A stretch of 64,000 nucleotides of DNA from CAZART01 sp964487555 (GTDB lineage: Bacteria > Bacteroidota > Rhodothermia > Rhodothermales > VXPQ01). Shown here piece after piece: positions 42,909-51,331 of this stretch. The stretch is from assembly GCA_964487555.1 (NCBI GenBank), contig CAZART010000002.1:1-64000 (forward strand), read 5' to 3'. A program made the position numbers and the translations under genes. Every line of letters begins with the position of its first letter. The stretch's first letter is position 1. The notes beneath the pieces are model-generated. The model was not told where the DNA came from. It ran no database searches and worked only from the letters and a program-made list of their open reading frames with translations.

Positions 42909-45900
42909 TCACGCCTCTCCTTGAAGAATGACGTTGTCGCGCCCGACCAATCTTGCCATGCCATTCATGAGTTCCGGTGTCGGGTCAACGACGAAATTGC
43001 GGCTGCGTACCCGCTGTGTTCCAGCGGGAAGCTCCGGGAGGTCGAGGTCAAAGTAAAGTTTGCATGGTCCGCGGTTGTCTTCGCATAGAAGCCGCAGCTT
43101 ACTGACGATCTCCTCGTCGATAAGCTCCGCGTCGATGCGCAGCACGATGGCTTTGACAAGCTGCTCGCGGACCTTCCACATCGGCAATACGTCGCGGCCG
43201 ATGATCTTCACGCTGCCGCCGCGCAGTTCGATCTCGCCGTTCACCATGACAACGTCATCGACCCGCAGGTAATTTTGCACCTTGTCGTAGAGGTTCGAAA
43301 AGCATACGATCTCCGCCTGTCCCGTAAAATCTTCGATGGTGGCGAAGGCGATCGGTTTGCCCGTTTTCGTCGTCCGCCTCTGTACGTCCGTGATGATGCC
43401 ACAGATCCGGTGCGTCGGTCCGCGCGGATAGCCGTTGCCCTTACCGTTCGTCTCCGGGTGCGCCGGCTCAAAGTCCTCTTCTCCGATGCGGCCGAGTTTT
43501 GCGGTCGCAAAGGCCCGGGCTTCGGCTGAATACGCCTCCAGCGGGTGTCCGGACATATAAAAACCCATGAGGTCACGTTCCTCTTTGAGAATCCGGGAGC
43601 GCGGCCACGGGTCGGCGGAAGGCATCGAGGGCGCCATGATCGTCCCGGCTGCCCCGTTGCTGAAAAGAGAGTTTTGCCCGGCCGCGCGGTCCGCCTGAAC
43701 TTTCTGGGCATATTGCACGGCCAGGTCGATAGCGTCGACGAACTGCGCGCGATGTCCCTCGAGCTCGTCGAGCGCACCCGCTCTCACGAGGCTCTCCAGC
43801 GTTTTCTTGTTGACAGCCCTGAGATCGAGCTCGCGCGTCAAATCGAACATCGAATGGAAGAGTCCTTCCTTTTCGCGCGCCGCCACGATCGCCTCGATGG
43901 CGTTAAGTCCCACGCCCTTGATCGCGCCCAGCCCGAACCGAATGCTTTCCTCCTCCACCGTGAAATGCGCCTGGCTACGGTTGATCGATGGGGGAAGGAC
44001 GTCGATCGCCATCTGGCGCGCTTCCTCCAGTACGGTAGCCAGCTTTTTCGTGTCGCCCATTTCGTTCGTCATCGCGGCGGCCATAAAGGCGGCGGGATAA
44101 CGGGCCTTCAAGTAGGCCGTTTGGTAGGCGACGACCGAGTAGGCCGCACTGTGGCTCTTGTTGAAGCCATAGCCGGCGAATTTGGCCATCATGTCGAATG
44201 CCTCGTTCGCCGTCTCCTGAGAAACGCCGCGCTCCTTCGCCCCCTCCACGAAGATGGCGCGCTGCTTGTCCATCTCAGACTGCTTCTTCTTCCCCATCGC
44301 CCGGCGGAGCAGGTCGGCACCGCCGAGCGAGAATCCGCCCATCACCTGCGCCATCTGCATCACCTGCTCCTGATAGACCGGAAGGCCGTACGTCGCCTTC
44401 AACACCGGCTCGAGCATCGGATGGGGATATTCGATGTCTTCGCGGCCGTGCTTTCGATCGACGTAGCTCGGGATGAGATCCATCGGCCCGGGACGGTACA
44501 GCGCATTCATGGCAATGAGGTCGTCGAGGCTCGTCGGCTTCAGCTTCCGCAGCCATTCCCGCATGCCCGAAGATTCAAACTGGAAGATGGCAATCGTGTC
44601 GCCTCGCTGGAAGAGCTTAAACGTCTCCTGATCATCCAGCGGAATCTCATCGATGTCGATCGTCTTACCGTAATGACGCTCGATGAGCTCCAGCGCGTCG
44701 TTAAGGACGGTAAGCGTCTTAAGGCCCAAAAAATCCATTTTCAGCAGGCCGAAGGACTCCACCCAGTTACCGTCGTACTGCGTTGTCACGACCTCGTCAC
44801 CCTTCGAGCGAGCTACGGCGACCGGTACGTAGTCGCTAACGTCGCCCGGTGCGATAATGACGCCCGCGGCGTGCACCCCGGTGTGTCGCGCGGATCCTTC
44901 GAGAACCTGGGCGTAGTGCATGAGCTTCCGAATCTGAGGATCCTCGTGCTCTTCAAGCCGGCCGAATTCGGCCACGTCTTCTTTCGCGGCTGAAAGCGAC
45001 ACCTTGACGCCGTCGGGAATGAGCTTTGCGATACGATCCGCTTCGCTCAAAGGGATTCCCAACACGCGTGCGACGTCGCGGATGACCGACCGAGCGCCCA
45101 TCGTCCCGAAAGTCACGATCTGGCAGACGTTTTTCCGGCCGTATTTCTCAACCACGTAGTCGATCACCTTCGAGCGGCCGCGGTCATCGAAGTCGATGTC
45201 GATATCGGGCATTGACACGCGCTCTGGATTCAGAAATCGCTCGAAGAGCAGGTCGTATTTGAGCGGATCGATATTCGTAATGCCGAGGCAGTAGGCGACG
45301 GCGCTTCCCGCGGCGGAGCCTCGCCCCGGCCCCACGCGCACGTCCAGTTTACGCGCGGCCGTCGTGAAATCCTGCACGATGAGGAAGTAGCCTGCGTAGC
45401 CCATCTCTTTGATGATCCCGAGTTCGAGATTCAGCCGATCGACGACCTTCTCGCTTACCTCGGGATAGCGCTCCCGGGCCCGTGCGAATACGAGGTGCTT
45501 TAAATACGCATCCGTGTCGTTGCCGAATTCGGTGGGGATTGGATAGTGCGGCATGAGCAGCTTATCCATCGGCAAATCCAGGTCGCACTTGTCGACGATC
45601 TCTCGCGTCGTGTCGAGTGCTTGATCCGTCAGTACCCCACCGAGATCCCCCAGCGAGGCCCGCATCTCATCCACCGTCTTCAAATAGAACTGGTCGTTCT
45701 CGAAGCGCATTCGATTCGGATCGGAGAGGTCCTTACCGGTCTGCAGGCAGAGCAGCACGTCCTGGGCGGCGGAATCTTCCTGCTGGATGTAGTGAACGTC
45801 GTTGGTCGCGATAACCTTGACGCCATATTCCCTCGCCCAACGCAGCAGCACGGCGTTGCACTTGCGCTGATCCTCGATGCCGTGGTCCTGGATCTCGATA

Positions 45901-46403
45901 TAATAATCGTCTCCGAAGATGTCTAGGTAGGTCTCAAAGACGTGGCGCGCCGTAGCTTCTCCTTTTTCGAGGATGGATTGCAGCACTTCTCCCTGGAGGC
46001 AGCATGTTGTCGCAATCAGACCTGCGCTATGGCTGCGCAGGACATCCTTGTCGATCCTAGGCTTGTAGTAGTAGCCGTCGGTGAAGGAGAGGGACGATAG
46101 CTTGATGAGGTTCTTGTATCCCTGCTCGTTCCTCGCAAGGAGGACCTGGTGATAACGGGTCCGTTCGGACCGGTCGTGCATGCCACCGGGCGTGACGTAG
46201 AATTCGCAGCCGATGATAGGCTTTACGCCGGCCTTCTTCGCAGACGTGTAGAACTCCGGTACGCCGAAGAGATTGCCATGGTCGGTGATCGCCAGCCCGG
46301 TCATCTCATACTGGGCGGCCTTGTCTATGAGGGCGTTGATGCGGGCCGCCCCGTCGAGCAGCGAGAACTGCGTGTGGCAGTGAAGATGACTAAAATCACA
46401 CAT
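42909..46403 (-). CDS. dnaE: DNA polymerase III alpha subunit
   Basis: Replicative polymerase of the DnaE1 type, 1164 aa. The PHP domain (1-280) begins SHLHCHTQFSLLDG, with AITDHGN and NDVHY metal ligands intact. The catalytic Asps are in MPDIDIDFDDRGR near 395 and KMDFLGLKT near 554. Palm and fingers include RPGPMDLIPSY, GLPVYQEQVMQ and FNKSHSAAY, and the C-terminal OB fold (ICGIITDVQRRTTKTG) is near 1000. All conserved PHP metal residues appear present, so a proofreading-competent PHP is plausible. It is followed by a repeat array rather than a gene on the same strand. Confidence 0.97.
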   Translation of the reverse strand: MCDFSHLHCHTQFSLLDGAARINALIDKAAQYEMTGLAITDHGNLFGVPEFYTSAKKAGVKPIIGCEFYVTPGGMHDRSERTRYHQVLLARNEQGYKNLIKLSSLSFTDGYYYKPRIDKDVLRSHSAGLIATTCCLQGEVLQSILEKGEATARHVFETYLDIFGDDYYIEIQDHGIEDQRKCNAVLLRWAREYGVKVIATNDVHYIQQEDSAAQDVLLCLQTGKDLSDPNRMRFENDQFYLKTVDEMRASLGDLGGVLTDQALDTTREIVDKCDLDLPMDKLLMPHYPIPTEFGNDTDAYLKHLVFARARERYPEVSEKVVDRLNLELGIIKEMGYAGYFLIVQDFTTAARKLDVRVGPGRGSAAGSAVAYCLGITNIDPLKYDLLFERFLNPERVSMPDIDIDFDDRGRSKVIDYVVEKYGRKNVCQIVTFGTMGARSVIRDVARVLGIPLSEADRIAKLIPDGVKVSLSAAKEDVAEFGRLEEHEDPQIRKLMHYAQVLEGSARHTGVHAAGVIIAPGDVSDYVPVAVARSKGDEVVTTQYDGNWVESFGLLKMDFLGLKTLTVLNDALELIERHYGKTIDIDEIPLDDQETFKLFQRGDTIAIFQFESSGMREWLRKLKPTSLDDLIAMNALYRPGPMDLIPSYVDRKHGREDIEYPHPMLEPVLKATYGLPVYQEQVMQMAQVMGGFSLGGADLLRRAMGKKKQSEMDKQRAIFVEGAKERGVSQETANEAFDMMAKFAGYGFNKSHSAAYSVVAYQTAYLKARYPAAFMAAAMTNEMGDTKKLATVLEEARQMAIDVLPPSINRSQAHFTVEEESIRFGLGAIKGVGLNAIEAIVAAREKEGLFHSMFDLTRELDLRAVNKKTLESLVRAGALDELEGHRAQFVDAIDLAVQYAQKVQADRAAGQNSLFSNGAAGTIMAPSMPSADPWPRSRILKEERDLMGFYMSGHPLEAYSAEARAFATAKLGRIGEEDFEPAHPETNGKGNGYPRGPTHRICGIITDVQRRTTKTGKPIAFATIEDFTGQAEIVCFSNLYDKVQNYLRVDDVVMVNGEIELRGGSVKIIGRDVLPMWKVREQLVKAIVLRIDAELIDEEIVSKLRLLCEDNRGPCKLYFDLDLPELPAGTQRVRSRNFVVDPTPELMNGMARLVGRDNVILQGEA

Positions 46404-46912
46404 GCTCGGGAATACCTGCTAAAAAATCCGTTCCGAAAGAAAGCTTCACGTCGATGCCGTTCAATGCATGTGGATATGTTGTAGGCAATAAAAGCCAAGG
46501 TCGGGCACGGCTGTGACAGTCCTGTGTCACGACCGGAACAAACTATAGCCGGCTGCAGCCTGAAGCTCGTCGCCAGTGGCTGGTATCTCGGTACATCTCG
46601 CCCGACGCCTCAATGGTGTGACCGTGGCGGCCCGGACGTGGGCAATGGCGGGAAAACGATCTTCGACCCATCGAAAGTCCTCCGTCGCCGGATCAATTTC
46701 ACCGACGTGGAGATAGGCATAGCCGCGCGTCATCCGAGGATCGGATACCATTGTCTTCCGCGCCGAAGAACGGGTCACGCCTGTCAGACGGATCGCGACG
46801 GAAAACGAACGAACCGATTCGCAACCTGGTACGTCAGCTGAGTGATCGGCTCCATTCGGTGTGGCTGAGAACTACTGCACGACAGAAGAAATTGATTCAT
46901 GGGTGAGGGAAG
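46404..46912. other. 509-base spacer upstream of dnaE and the amino-acid-kinase gene
   Basis: No gene is supported here. Open frames on both strands (46524-46841 plus, 46527-46778 minus) overlap each other, lack ribosome-binding sites and match no family I know. The spacer must hold the divergent promoters of dnaE and the kinase-like gene. One inverted repeat stands out: GTGACA (46513-46518) and TGTCAC (46525-46530), six bases apart, 110 bases upstream of dnaE. Confidence 0.6.
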
Positions 46913-47635
46913 GTGACCGAGCAGGATTTCAATCTCGTCTGTCTGGATGATTACCATGCCGGTGATGTTCTTTTCGTGCAAAGTCTCGCGCGCTCGTTGG
47001 CGCGCATGAAGGAGCGGCGAATGATACTCGTTCACGGCGCCGGCGAGCACGCACAGCGCGCACTGGAAGCTGAGGGTATTTTTCGAACGCGAGACAAGGG
47101 CTTGCTTCCCGTCGAATCGGCGGCGGAGCATGCGCTCGTGGAACGCGCACTGCGGCACGTAAATCGGAAGATCACCGGGGCACTGACGGATGCCGTCGTT
47201 CCGGCGGTAGGCGTCATCGGGAATGAGCGAGGCCTCTTTCGAATGAGGGACGGACAGGTTCAGGCAGATAACGTGGGATGGCTCGAGGACCTTGGTCGGC
47301 AGGGCGTGGTGGCGGTCCTGGCGGCCTTCGCTGTCGACGAGCTGTCAGGACGGACAGGCGAAGTGCCCGTTCACCTCGCCGTCGAAACTGTTGCCCGGAT
47401 GATGAAAGCGCCGGCGCAGGCCGTCGTATTTACGAAGACAAATCTTCCCGGCATCATGAGAGGAGGGAGCCCGGAACCGTGCCTATCCGTCGATCATCTC
47501 GACGACCGCATCGTTTCCGACGTCGAGGCCGTCGCGCAGCTCGTGGCCAACAACGTATCGGTTTTCCTGACGAATACGGCAGGACTTACCGACCGAAGCG
47601 GACCAATCGGCACGCGAATAGAGATCGCAACTTGA
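46913..47635 (+). CDS. Amino-acid-kinase-fold protein (acetylglutamate-kinase-like), degenerate
   Basis: A 240-aa protein that follows the amino-acid kinase fold. RRMILVHGAGEHAQRALEAEGI is the phosphate-binding region (compare VHGGGP in ArgB), VERALRHVNRKITGAL and AVGVIGNERGLFR occupy the middle, and VAQLVANNVSVFLTNT-G----GPIGTRIE is the C-terminal ATP-side segment ending like ArgB. Several glycines and the usual KDDGK-type lysine are missing, and no arginine gene is near, so activity is doubtful. The GTG start at 46913 has GAGGGAAG just in front. The stop overlaps the promoter of the histone-like gene. Confidence 0.65.
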   Translation: MTEQDFNLVCLDDYHAGDVLFVQSLARSLARMKERRMILVHGAGEHAQRALEAEGIFRTRDKGLLPVESAAEHALVERALRHVNRKITGALTDAVVPAVGVIGNERGLFRMRDGQVQADNVGWLEDLGRQGVVAVLAAFAVDELSGRTGEVPVHLAVETVARMMKAPAQAVVFTKTNLPGIMRGGSPEPCLSVDHLDDRIVSDVEAVAQLVANNVSVFLTNTAGLTDRSGPIGTRIEIAT

Positions 47636-47660
47636 CACCTCACCTGTGGAGTTTTATGTT
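47632..47660 (+). promoter_or_regulatory. Sigma-70-type promoter of the histone-like gene
   Basis: A perfect TTGACA (47632-47637) is followed, after exactly 17 bases, by TATGTT (47655-47660, four of six matches). Transcription would start near 47667, leaving a leader of about 53 bases. The -35 box overlaps the stop codon of the preceding gene. Confidence 0.65.
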
Positions 47661-47719
47661 CTTTTCGCTATGCATACAGCCGCTTTCGTTCATCTCTGTT
47701 ACGACAAGGAGGTATACTT

Positions 47720-47893
47720 ATGAGCCGTTTCACTGAACTCAGGCGCTTTGTGGAGGAATTAGAGGAGGATTTCGCAAAGTTCTATGAGAAAGGTAACAAG
47801 GCAGCCGGCACTCGCGTCCGGAAAGCGATGCAAGAACTGAAGCGGAAAGCGCAGGATATTCGCGTTGAAGTTCAGGACAAGAAAAACGAGTAG
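47720..47893 (+). CDS. Histone H1-like (Hc1-type) DNA-binding protein, 57 aa
   Basis: A very small, helical, basic/acidic protein: SRFTELRRFVEELEED, FAKFYEKGNKAAGTRVRK, AMQELKRKAQDIRVEVQ. The pattern FYEKGNKAAGTRVRKxMQxLKxxAQxIR is that of the Hc1 histone H1-like proteins common in Bacteroidota and relatives, which bind DNA and probably help compact the nucleoid. Support is strong: a consensus AAGGAGG ribosome-binding site seven bases before ATG 47720, a good promoter upstream and a terminator downstream. It is a monocistronic unit and, judging by these signals, probably highly expressed. Confidence 0.88.
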   Translation: MSRFTELRRFVEELEEDFAKFYEKGNKAAGTRVRKAMQELKRKAQDIRVEVQDKKNE

Positions 47894-47920
47894 TATTTAG
47901 TGCGAATTTGACGCGTTACG

Positions 47921-47955
47921 AAGGGCTATGCCGGATTTAAGGCATAGCCTTTCTT
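47921..47955 (+). terminator. Intrinsic terminator after the histone-like gene
   Basis: A perfect 9-bp stem, GGCTATGCC (47924-47932) with GGCATAGCC (47941-47949), has an 8-base loop and is followed by TTTCTT. It closes the monocistronic histone-like unit directly before the DUF3078 gene. Confidence 0.8.
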
Positions 47956-47962
47956 ATGTAGG

Positions 47963-48976
47963 ATGAATGGAAGTCACAGGTCGGACGGCCATATGTGGAA
48001 GGCAGGAGGGCGAAACGTTGATGAGCCGGGCCTCTGGAGTTGCACAGGATGCGGATGGAATTGCAGAGGATGCGCATCGTCATGGCGGGGCAAGGTACTC
48101 ATTCTGGCGTGCTGTCTGGCGTTCCTGCTGATGGGTCGAAGGGCCTCGGCTCAGGATGCCGACACGGTGCAGTTACCGATATGGGAAACTGAACTCGTCG
48201 CGAAGCTAAACGCATCGCAGGCGAGCTATCGCAATTGGACCGAAGGCGGGATCAACGCCCTCTCATCCACGGCACTCATTGCAGGCGACTTTATACGCGA
48301 ATCTGTGGCATGGAAGCAGACGTACGAATCAAGGTTTTCCTTCGGCGTAGTAAAGCAAGACACACTCATCTTGCGAAAATCCGAGGATCTGATACGCCTG
48401 AGGGCGACGATTAACTATGTGGGGGACGGATTCATGCGTGCGTTTACGCCGACCGTTTCGGCGGGGCTGCGGACGCAGTTCGCACCGGGCTTCAACTATG
48501 AAAAAAATCCGTTCGAGGACGATCTTGGACAACTCGATCCGCCCATAAAGGTCTCAGATTCATTTTCGCCGGCGACATTTACCCAGTCGGTAGGCCTTGA
48601 GTATGCCTCGGATTGGGGTTTCAAGCAGCGTATGGGGCTCGGAGCGAAGGAAACCGTCGTCCTCATCGAACGATTCCGGGTTCTCTATGGCCTGCAGCCG
48701 TCTGAGTCGATTCGATTTCAGCTTGGACTCGAATCGAACACGGAGGTAGACAAGGAAATTTTTGAGAACGTCCGGTTACAATCGACCCTCGGACTCTTTG
48801 CGGCATTTAATCAGGAAGAGCTTCCCGACATGTTGTGGGAGAACCTGATCGTCATGCAGGTGAACAGCTGGCTGAGCGCCGACTTCCAATTCGCAGCGAT
48901 GTTTGATCGCGACATAAGCGATGCTATTCAGATAAAGGAAGTTTTTTCGATCGGAGTCTCGCTCGTCTTACTTTAA
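47963..48976 (+). CDS. DUF3078-family outer-membrane beta-barrel protein with an N-terminal CX2CX3CX2C stretch
   Basis: A 337-aa exported protein. After the signal helix (LILACCLAFLLM, cleavage near RASAQ) comes the DUF3078 signature ASQASYRNWTEGGINALSSTAL, then alternating hydrophobic beta strands to the C-terminal aromatic strand (FSIGVSLVLL), typical of a barrel. The predicted n-region of 40-45 residues is unusual and contains CTGCGWNCRGC. No ATG, GTG or TTG lies between that stretch and the signal helix, so it should be translated from ATG 47963 or ATG 47993. It is the first gene of a three-gene run with the membrane peptidase and the DUF5103 lipoprotein. Confidence 0.8.
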   Translation: MNGSHRSDGHMWKAGGRNVDEPGLWSCTGCGWNCRGCASSWRGKVLILACCLAFLLMGRRASAQDADTVQLPIWETELVAKLNASQASYRNWTEGGINALSSTALIAGDFIRESVAWKQTYESRFSFGVVKQDTLILRKSEDLIRLRATINYVGDGFMRAFTPTVSAGLRTQFAPGFNYEKNPFEDDLGQLDPPIKVSDSFSPATFTQSVGLEYASDWGFKQRMGLGAKETVVLIERFRVLYGLQPSESIRFQLGLESNTEVDKEIFENVRLQSTLGLFAAFNQEELPDMLWENLIVMQVNSWLSADFQFAAMFDRDISDAIQIKEVFSIGVSLVLL

Positions 48977-49010
48977 TGCAGCCCATCTGAAGACGCGGAT
49001 CCTTTCCAGA

Positions 49011-51314
49011 TTGCCGGCCGGATTTCGACGCGTAGCGATCGCTTATGCGGTGCTCGGAGTGCTTCTCTGGCCAGTGCCGCTCCTCGGCCTTCTGCACGCG
49101 GAGTCGTCGGCGGTAGTGGCGACGACGGCGTATTTTGTCGCCGGACTCAGCAGCATCTCCCTCTTTCGACGGGGGTACGGCCTTCCTGCCGCACTTTCCT
49201 GGCATTTCTGCGCTCTGCTCATTCCTCTCGCGCTGCTCACCATGACGCTCCTCTGGCGGCCGAACTGTGCTTACGCGGATGGGCTGCTGTTCTACGGGCT
49301 GTTTCCCGTACCAACAGTCGTGTTCGCGGTGGGATTGGCCTATGCGCTCGATCGATGGGACGTGCGATGGCGCAGTGGATGGCTCGTGTTGGCCGGAACG
49401 ACCATCTGCATTCTCGGTCCTGTCTACGACATTGGATTCCATCCTCAATTTTATACATACAACCACGTCTTTGGCGGAATACTTGGGCCTGTGTATGATG
49501 AGGAGCTGGCGATCCGATCCGGTCTCTTCGTGTTTCGCGGCTTGACATTCGTCTGGGCTGCATCCTTTATCCTGGTGGGGTCTATCGCGACGGATTTGAG
49601 GCGGTCTGACCGTGCCGCCAACCCGATGTGGTGGCGAAAGGCCGTTGGCTTGTTTATGGCGTTCGTCATCCTCCTGCTTTCGTACCTATTTGGGGCGAGC
49701 CTCGGCCTGAACACGACAGTGGCGGTTCTGAAAGCAGCCCTTCCCGGGCAACACGTGACGGAGCACTTCGACATCCATTATAGTCCGGAGTACCACTCGG
49801 AGATCGATCTTCAGGTCATCGCGGACGAGCACGAGTTCAGGTATCGCGAACTCGCCCGGAAGTTGGACGTGGAGGTTGAAGCTCGCATCCAGAGCTTCAT
49901 CTATCCTGATCAGGAGGTGAAGGCGCAGCTTACGGGGGCGCGCTATACGAACGTGGCGCCGGTCTGGCTTTCGATTCCGCAGTCACACGTGCTCGCGAGC
50001 GAATTTGCGGGCGTCTTCCCGCACGAACTCGCTCACGTCTTTTCTCGAGAGTTCGGACTTCCCCTCCTTAGAGCATCGCTCGCCGTCGGACTCGTCGAGG
50101 GCCTGGCGGTGGCACTTGAGCCTCCGGACGGCCTTCCGACGCCTCATGAGCAGGTCTCGGCCGCACTGCTCTCGAAGGTGTATGTGGATGATGGTCGGAC
50201 GGCGGAGGCGGCGACGGGCGCGCGCGAGTTGGCCGGCGTCGTGGCATCGCATCTCTCACCGCTGGGATTTTGGACCGGGCGGGGTGCCGTCTCATACACG
50301 ACCATGGGATCGTTCGTGCGATACTTACTCGATGCGTACGGCGCCGACCCCATGAAAAAGGTATACGCCAGCGGAAATTTCGCCCGTGTCTACGGCAAAT
50401 CGGTGCAAGGATTGACGGCCGAGTGGGCCGAGTCCCTTCTGGCACTCCGGGCCGTCGAGGCCTCCACAGGGCCTCTGGTCACCGCTCGCTTTGCCGTGCC
50501 TTCGCTTCTCGAGAAACGATGCCCGCACTACGTCCCACCCCATCGCCGCGATTATCGCCGAGCAACGACTGCGCTCGTTCGCGGCGATTCGGCCGGTGCT
50601 CTACAGGCGGCGGGCTCTTCGTTGAAGCGTGAAGCGCGATACGTTCCGTCCCTCGACTTGTGGGCGCGATTGATGCTGGCAGGCGGGAAGGAAGACACGG
50701 TCCGGGCACGTATCGAACCGCTGTCGTCCGACACCATGACGGCGGCGCTATTCGTCCGACTAGGGGATGCACGCGCTTTGACCGGGGATTCTGTGCGAGC
50801 GCGCAAAGCCTACGAGCGCGCGCTGGATCATCTTCCCTCATTTGCGCATGAGGATGCAAGCCGGATTTACCTCCGAATCATGGCGGCCGGTCGGCCGAGG
50901 ATCACACGGACGCTGATAGACGGCCGCGCACCACCGGCATCGTATGATCCTCTCAGCGCGATAGCAAGATCATTTTATCTTGCGCGCCTCGAGAAGTATG
51001 AACAGGCTGCCAATCTCTTGCGTACAACGCCGGCGTTCCTCAACGAGCCGTCGAGTGGAACAGGCCTCAATCGTGGCGCTGCCGAAGTACTTCGCCGTCG
51101 GCGTCTCGTATGGCTCGCTCGATTTAGTTACCACTCCGGAGCACTTTCGGCGGCTTCGACGTACGCAGAAAGAGCGGCCGACGCATACCGAGCTGTCGGC
51201 GCATTAAACGAAACGGCACGGCTCGAGGATTTTAGGCGCAAGATGCTCTGGCTCACATCATTATCGGACCCGTCGATGCCATCGGACGCGTTTTCCCAGA
51301 CAGTCAGTAAGTAG
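49011..51314 (+). CDS. Membrane-embedded zinc-metallopeptidase-like protein with C-terminal repeats
   Basis: A 767-aa protein with seven or so hydrophobic helices in residues 8-245. Then comes an extracytoplasmic domain with HELAH at 338-342 (FPHELAHVFSREF) and a downstream Glu363 in GLVEGLAVAL, the spacing expected of a gluzincin third ligand. Residues 560-760 look like TPR repeats (RLGDARALTGDSVRARKAY, RRLVWLARFSYHSGALSAAS). I do not recognise the exact family. The start is doubtful: TTG 49011 is used because no ATG lies between the DUF3078 stop and the first helix; GTG 49050 is possible. The DUF5103 gene starts 17 bases after its stop. Confidence 0.72.
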   Translation: MPAGFRRVAIAYAVLGVLLWPVPLLGLLHAESSAVVATTAYFVAGLSSISLFRRGYGLPAALSWHFCALLIPLALLTMTLLWRPNCAYADGLLFYGLFPVPTVVFAVGLAYALDRWDVRWRSGWLVLAGTTICILGPVYDIGFHPQFYTYNHVFGGILGPVYDEELAIRSGLFVFRGLTFVWAASFILVGSIATDLRRSDRAANPMWWRKAVGLFMAFVILLLSYLFGASLGLNTTVAVLKAALPGQHVTEHFDIHYSPEYHSEIDLQVIADEHEFRYRELARKLDVEVEARIQSFIYPDQEVKAQLTGARYTNVAPVWLSIPQSHVLASEFAGVFPHELAHVFSREFGLPLLRASLAVGLVEGLAVALEPPDGLPTPHEQVSAALLSKVYVDDGRTAEAATGARELAGVVASHLSPLGFWTGRGAVSYTTMGSFVRYLLDAYGADPMKKVYASGNFARVYGKSVQGLTAEWAESLLALRAVEASTGPLVTARFAVPSLLEKRCPHYVPPHRRDYRRATTALVRGDSAGALQAAGSSLKREARYVPSLDLWARLMLAGGKEDTVRARIEPLSSDTMTAALFVRLGDARALTGDSVRARKAYERALDHLPSFAHEDASRIYLRIMAAGRPRITRTLIDGRAPPASYDPLSAIARSFYLARLEKYEQAANLLRTTPAFLNEPSSGTGLNRGAAEVLRRRRLVWLARFSYHSGALSAASTYAERAADAYRAVGALNETARLEDFRRKMLWLTSLSDPSMPSDAFSQTVSK

Positions 51315-51331
51315 GAGAGGGGATTTATACC

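Noticed and set aside
43545..44993. Long plus-strand frame of 482 codons
   Set aside because: It is antisense to dnaE, whose product matches its family over the full length; the antisense product is His/Arg-rich without any recognisable motif.
46513..46530. GTGACA-N6-TGTCAC as a CRP/FNR-type site
   Set aside because: The arms do not fit TGTGA-N6-TCACA (the spacing between TGTGA and TCAC is ten), so the assignment to that regulator family is not supported; only the inverted repeat itself is noted.
46524..46841. Overlapping open frames on both strands in the spacer upstream of dnaE
   Set aside because: They have no ribosome-binding site, overlap each other and match no family I know.
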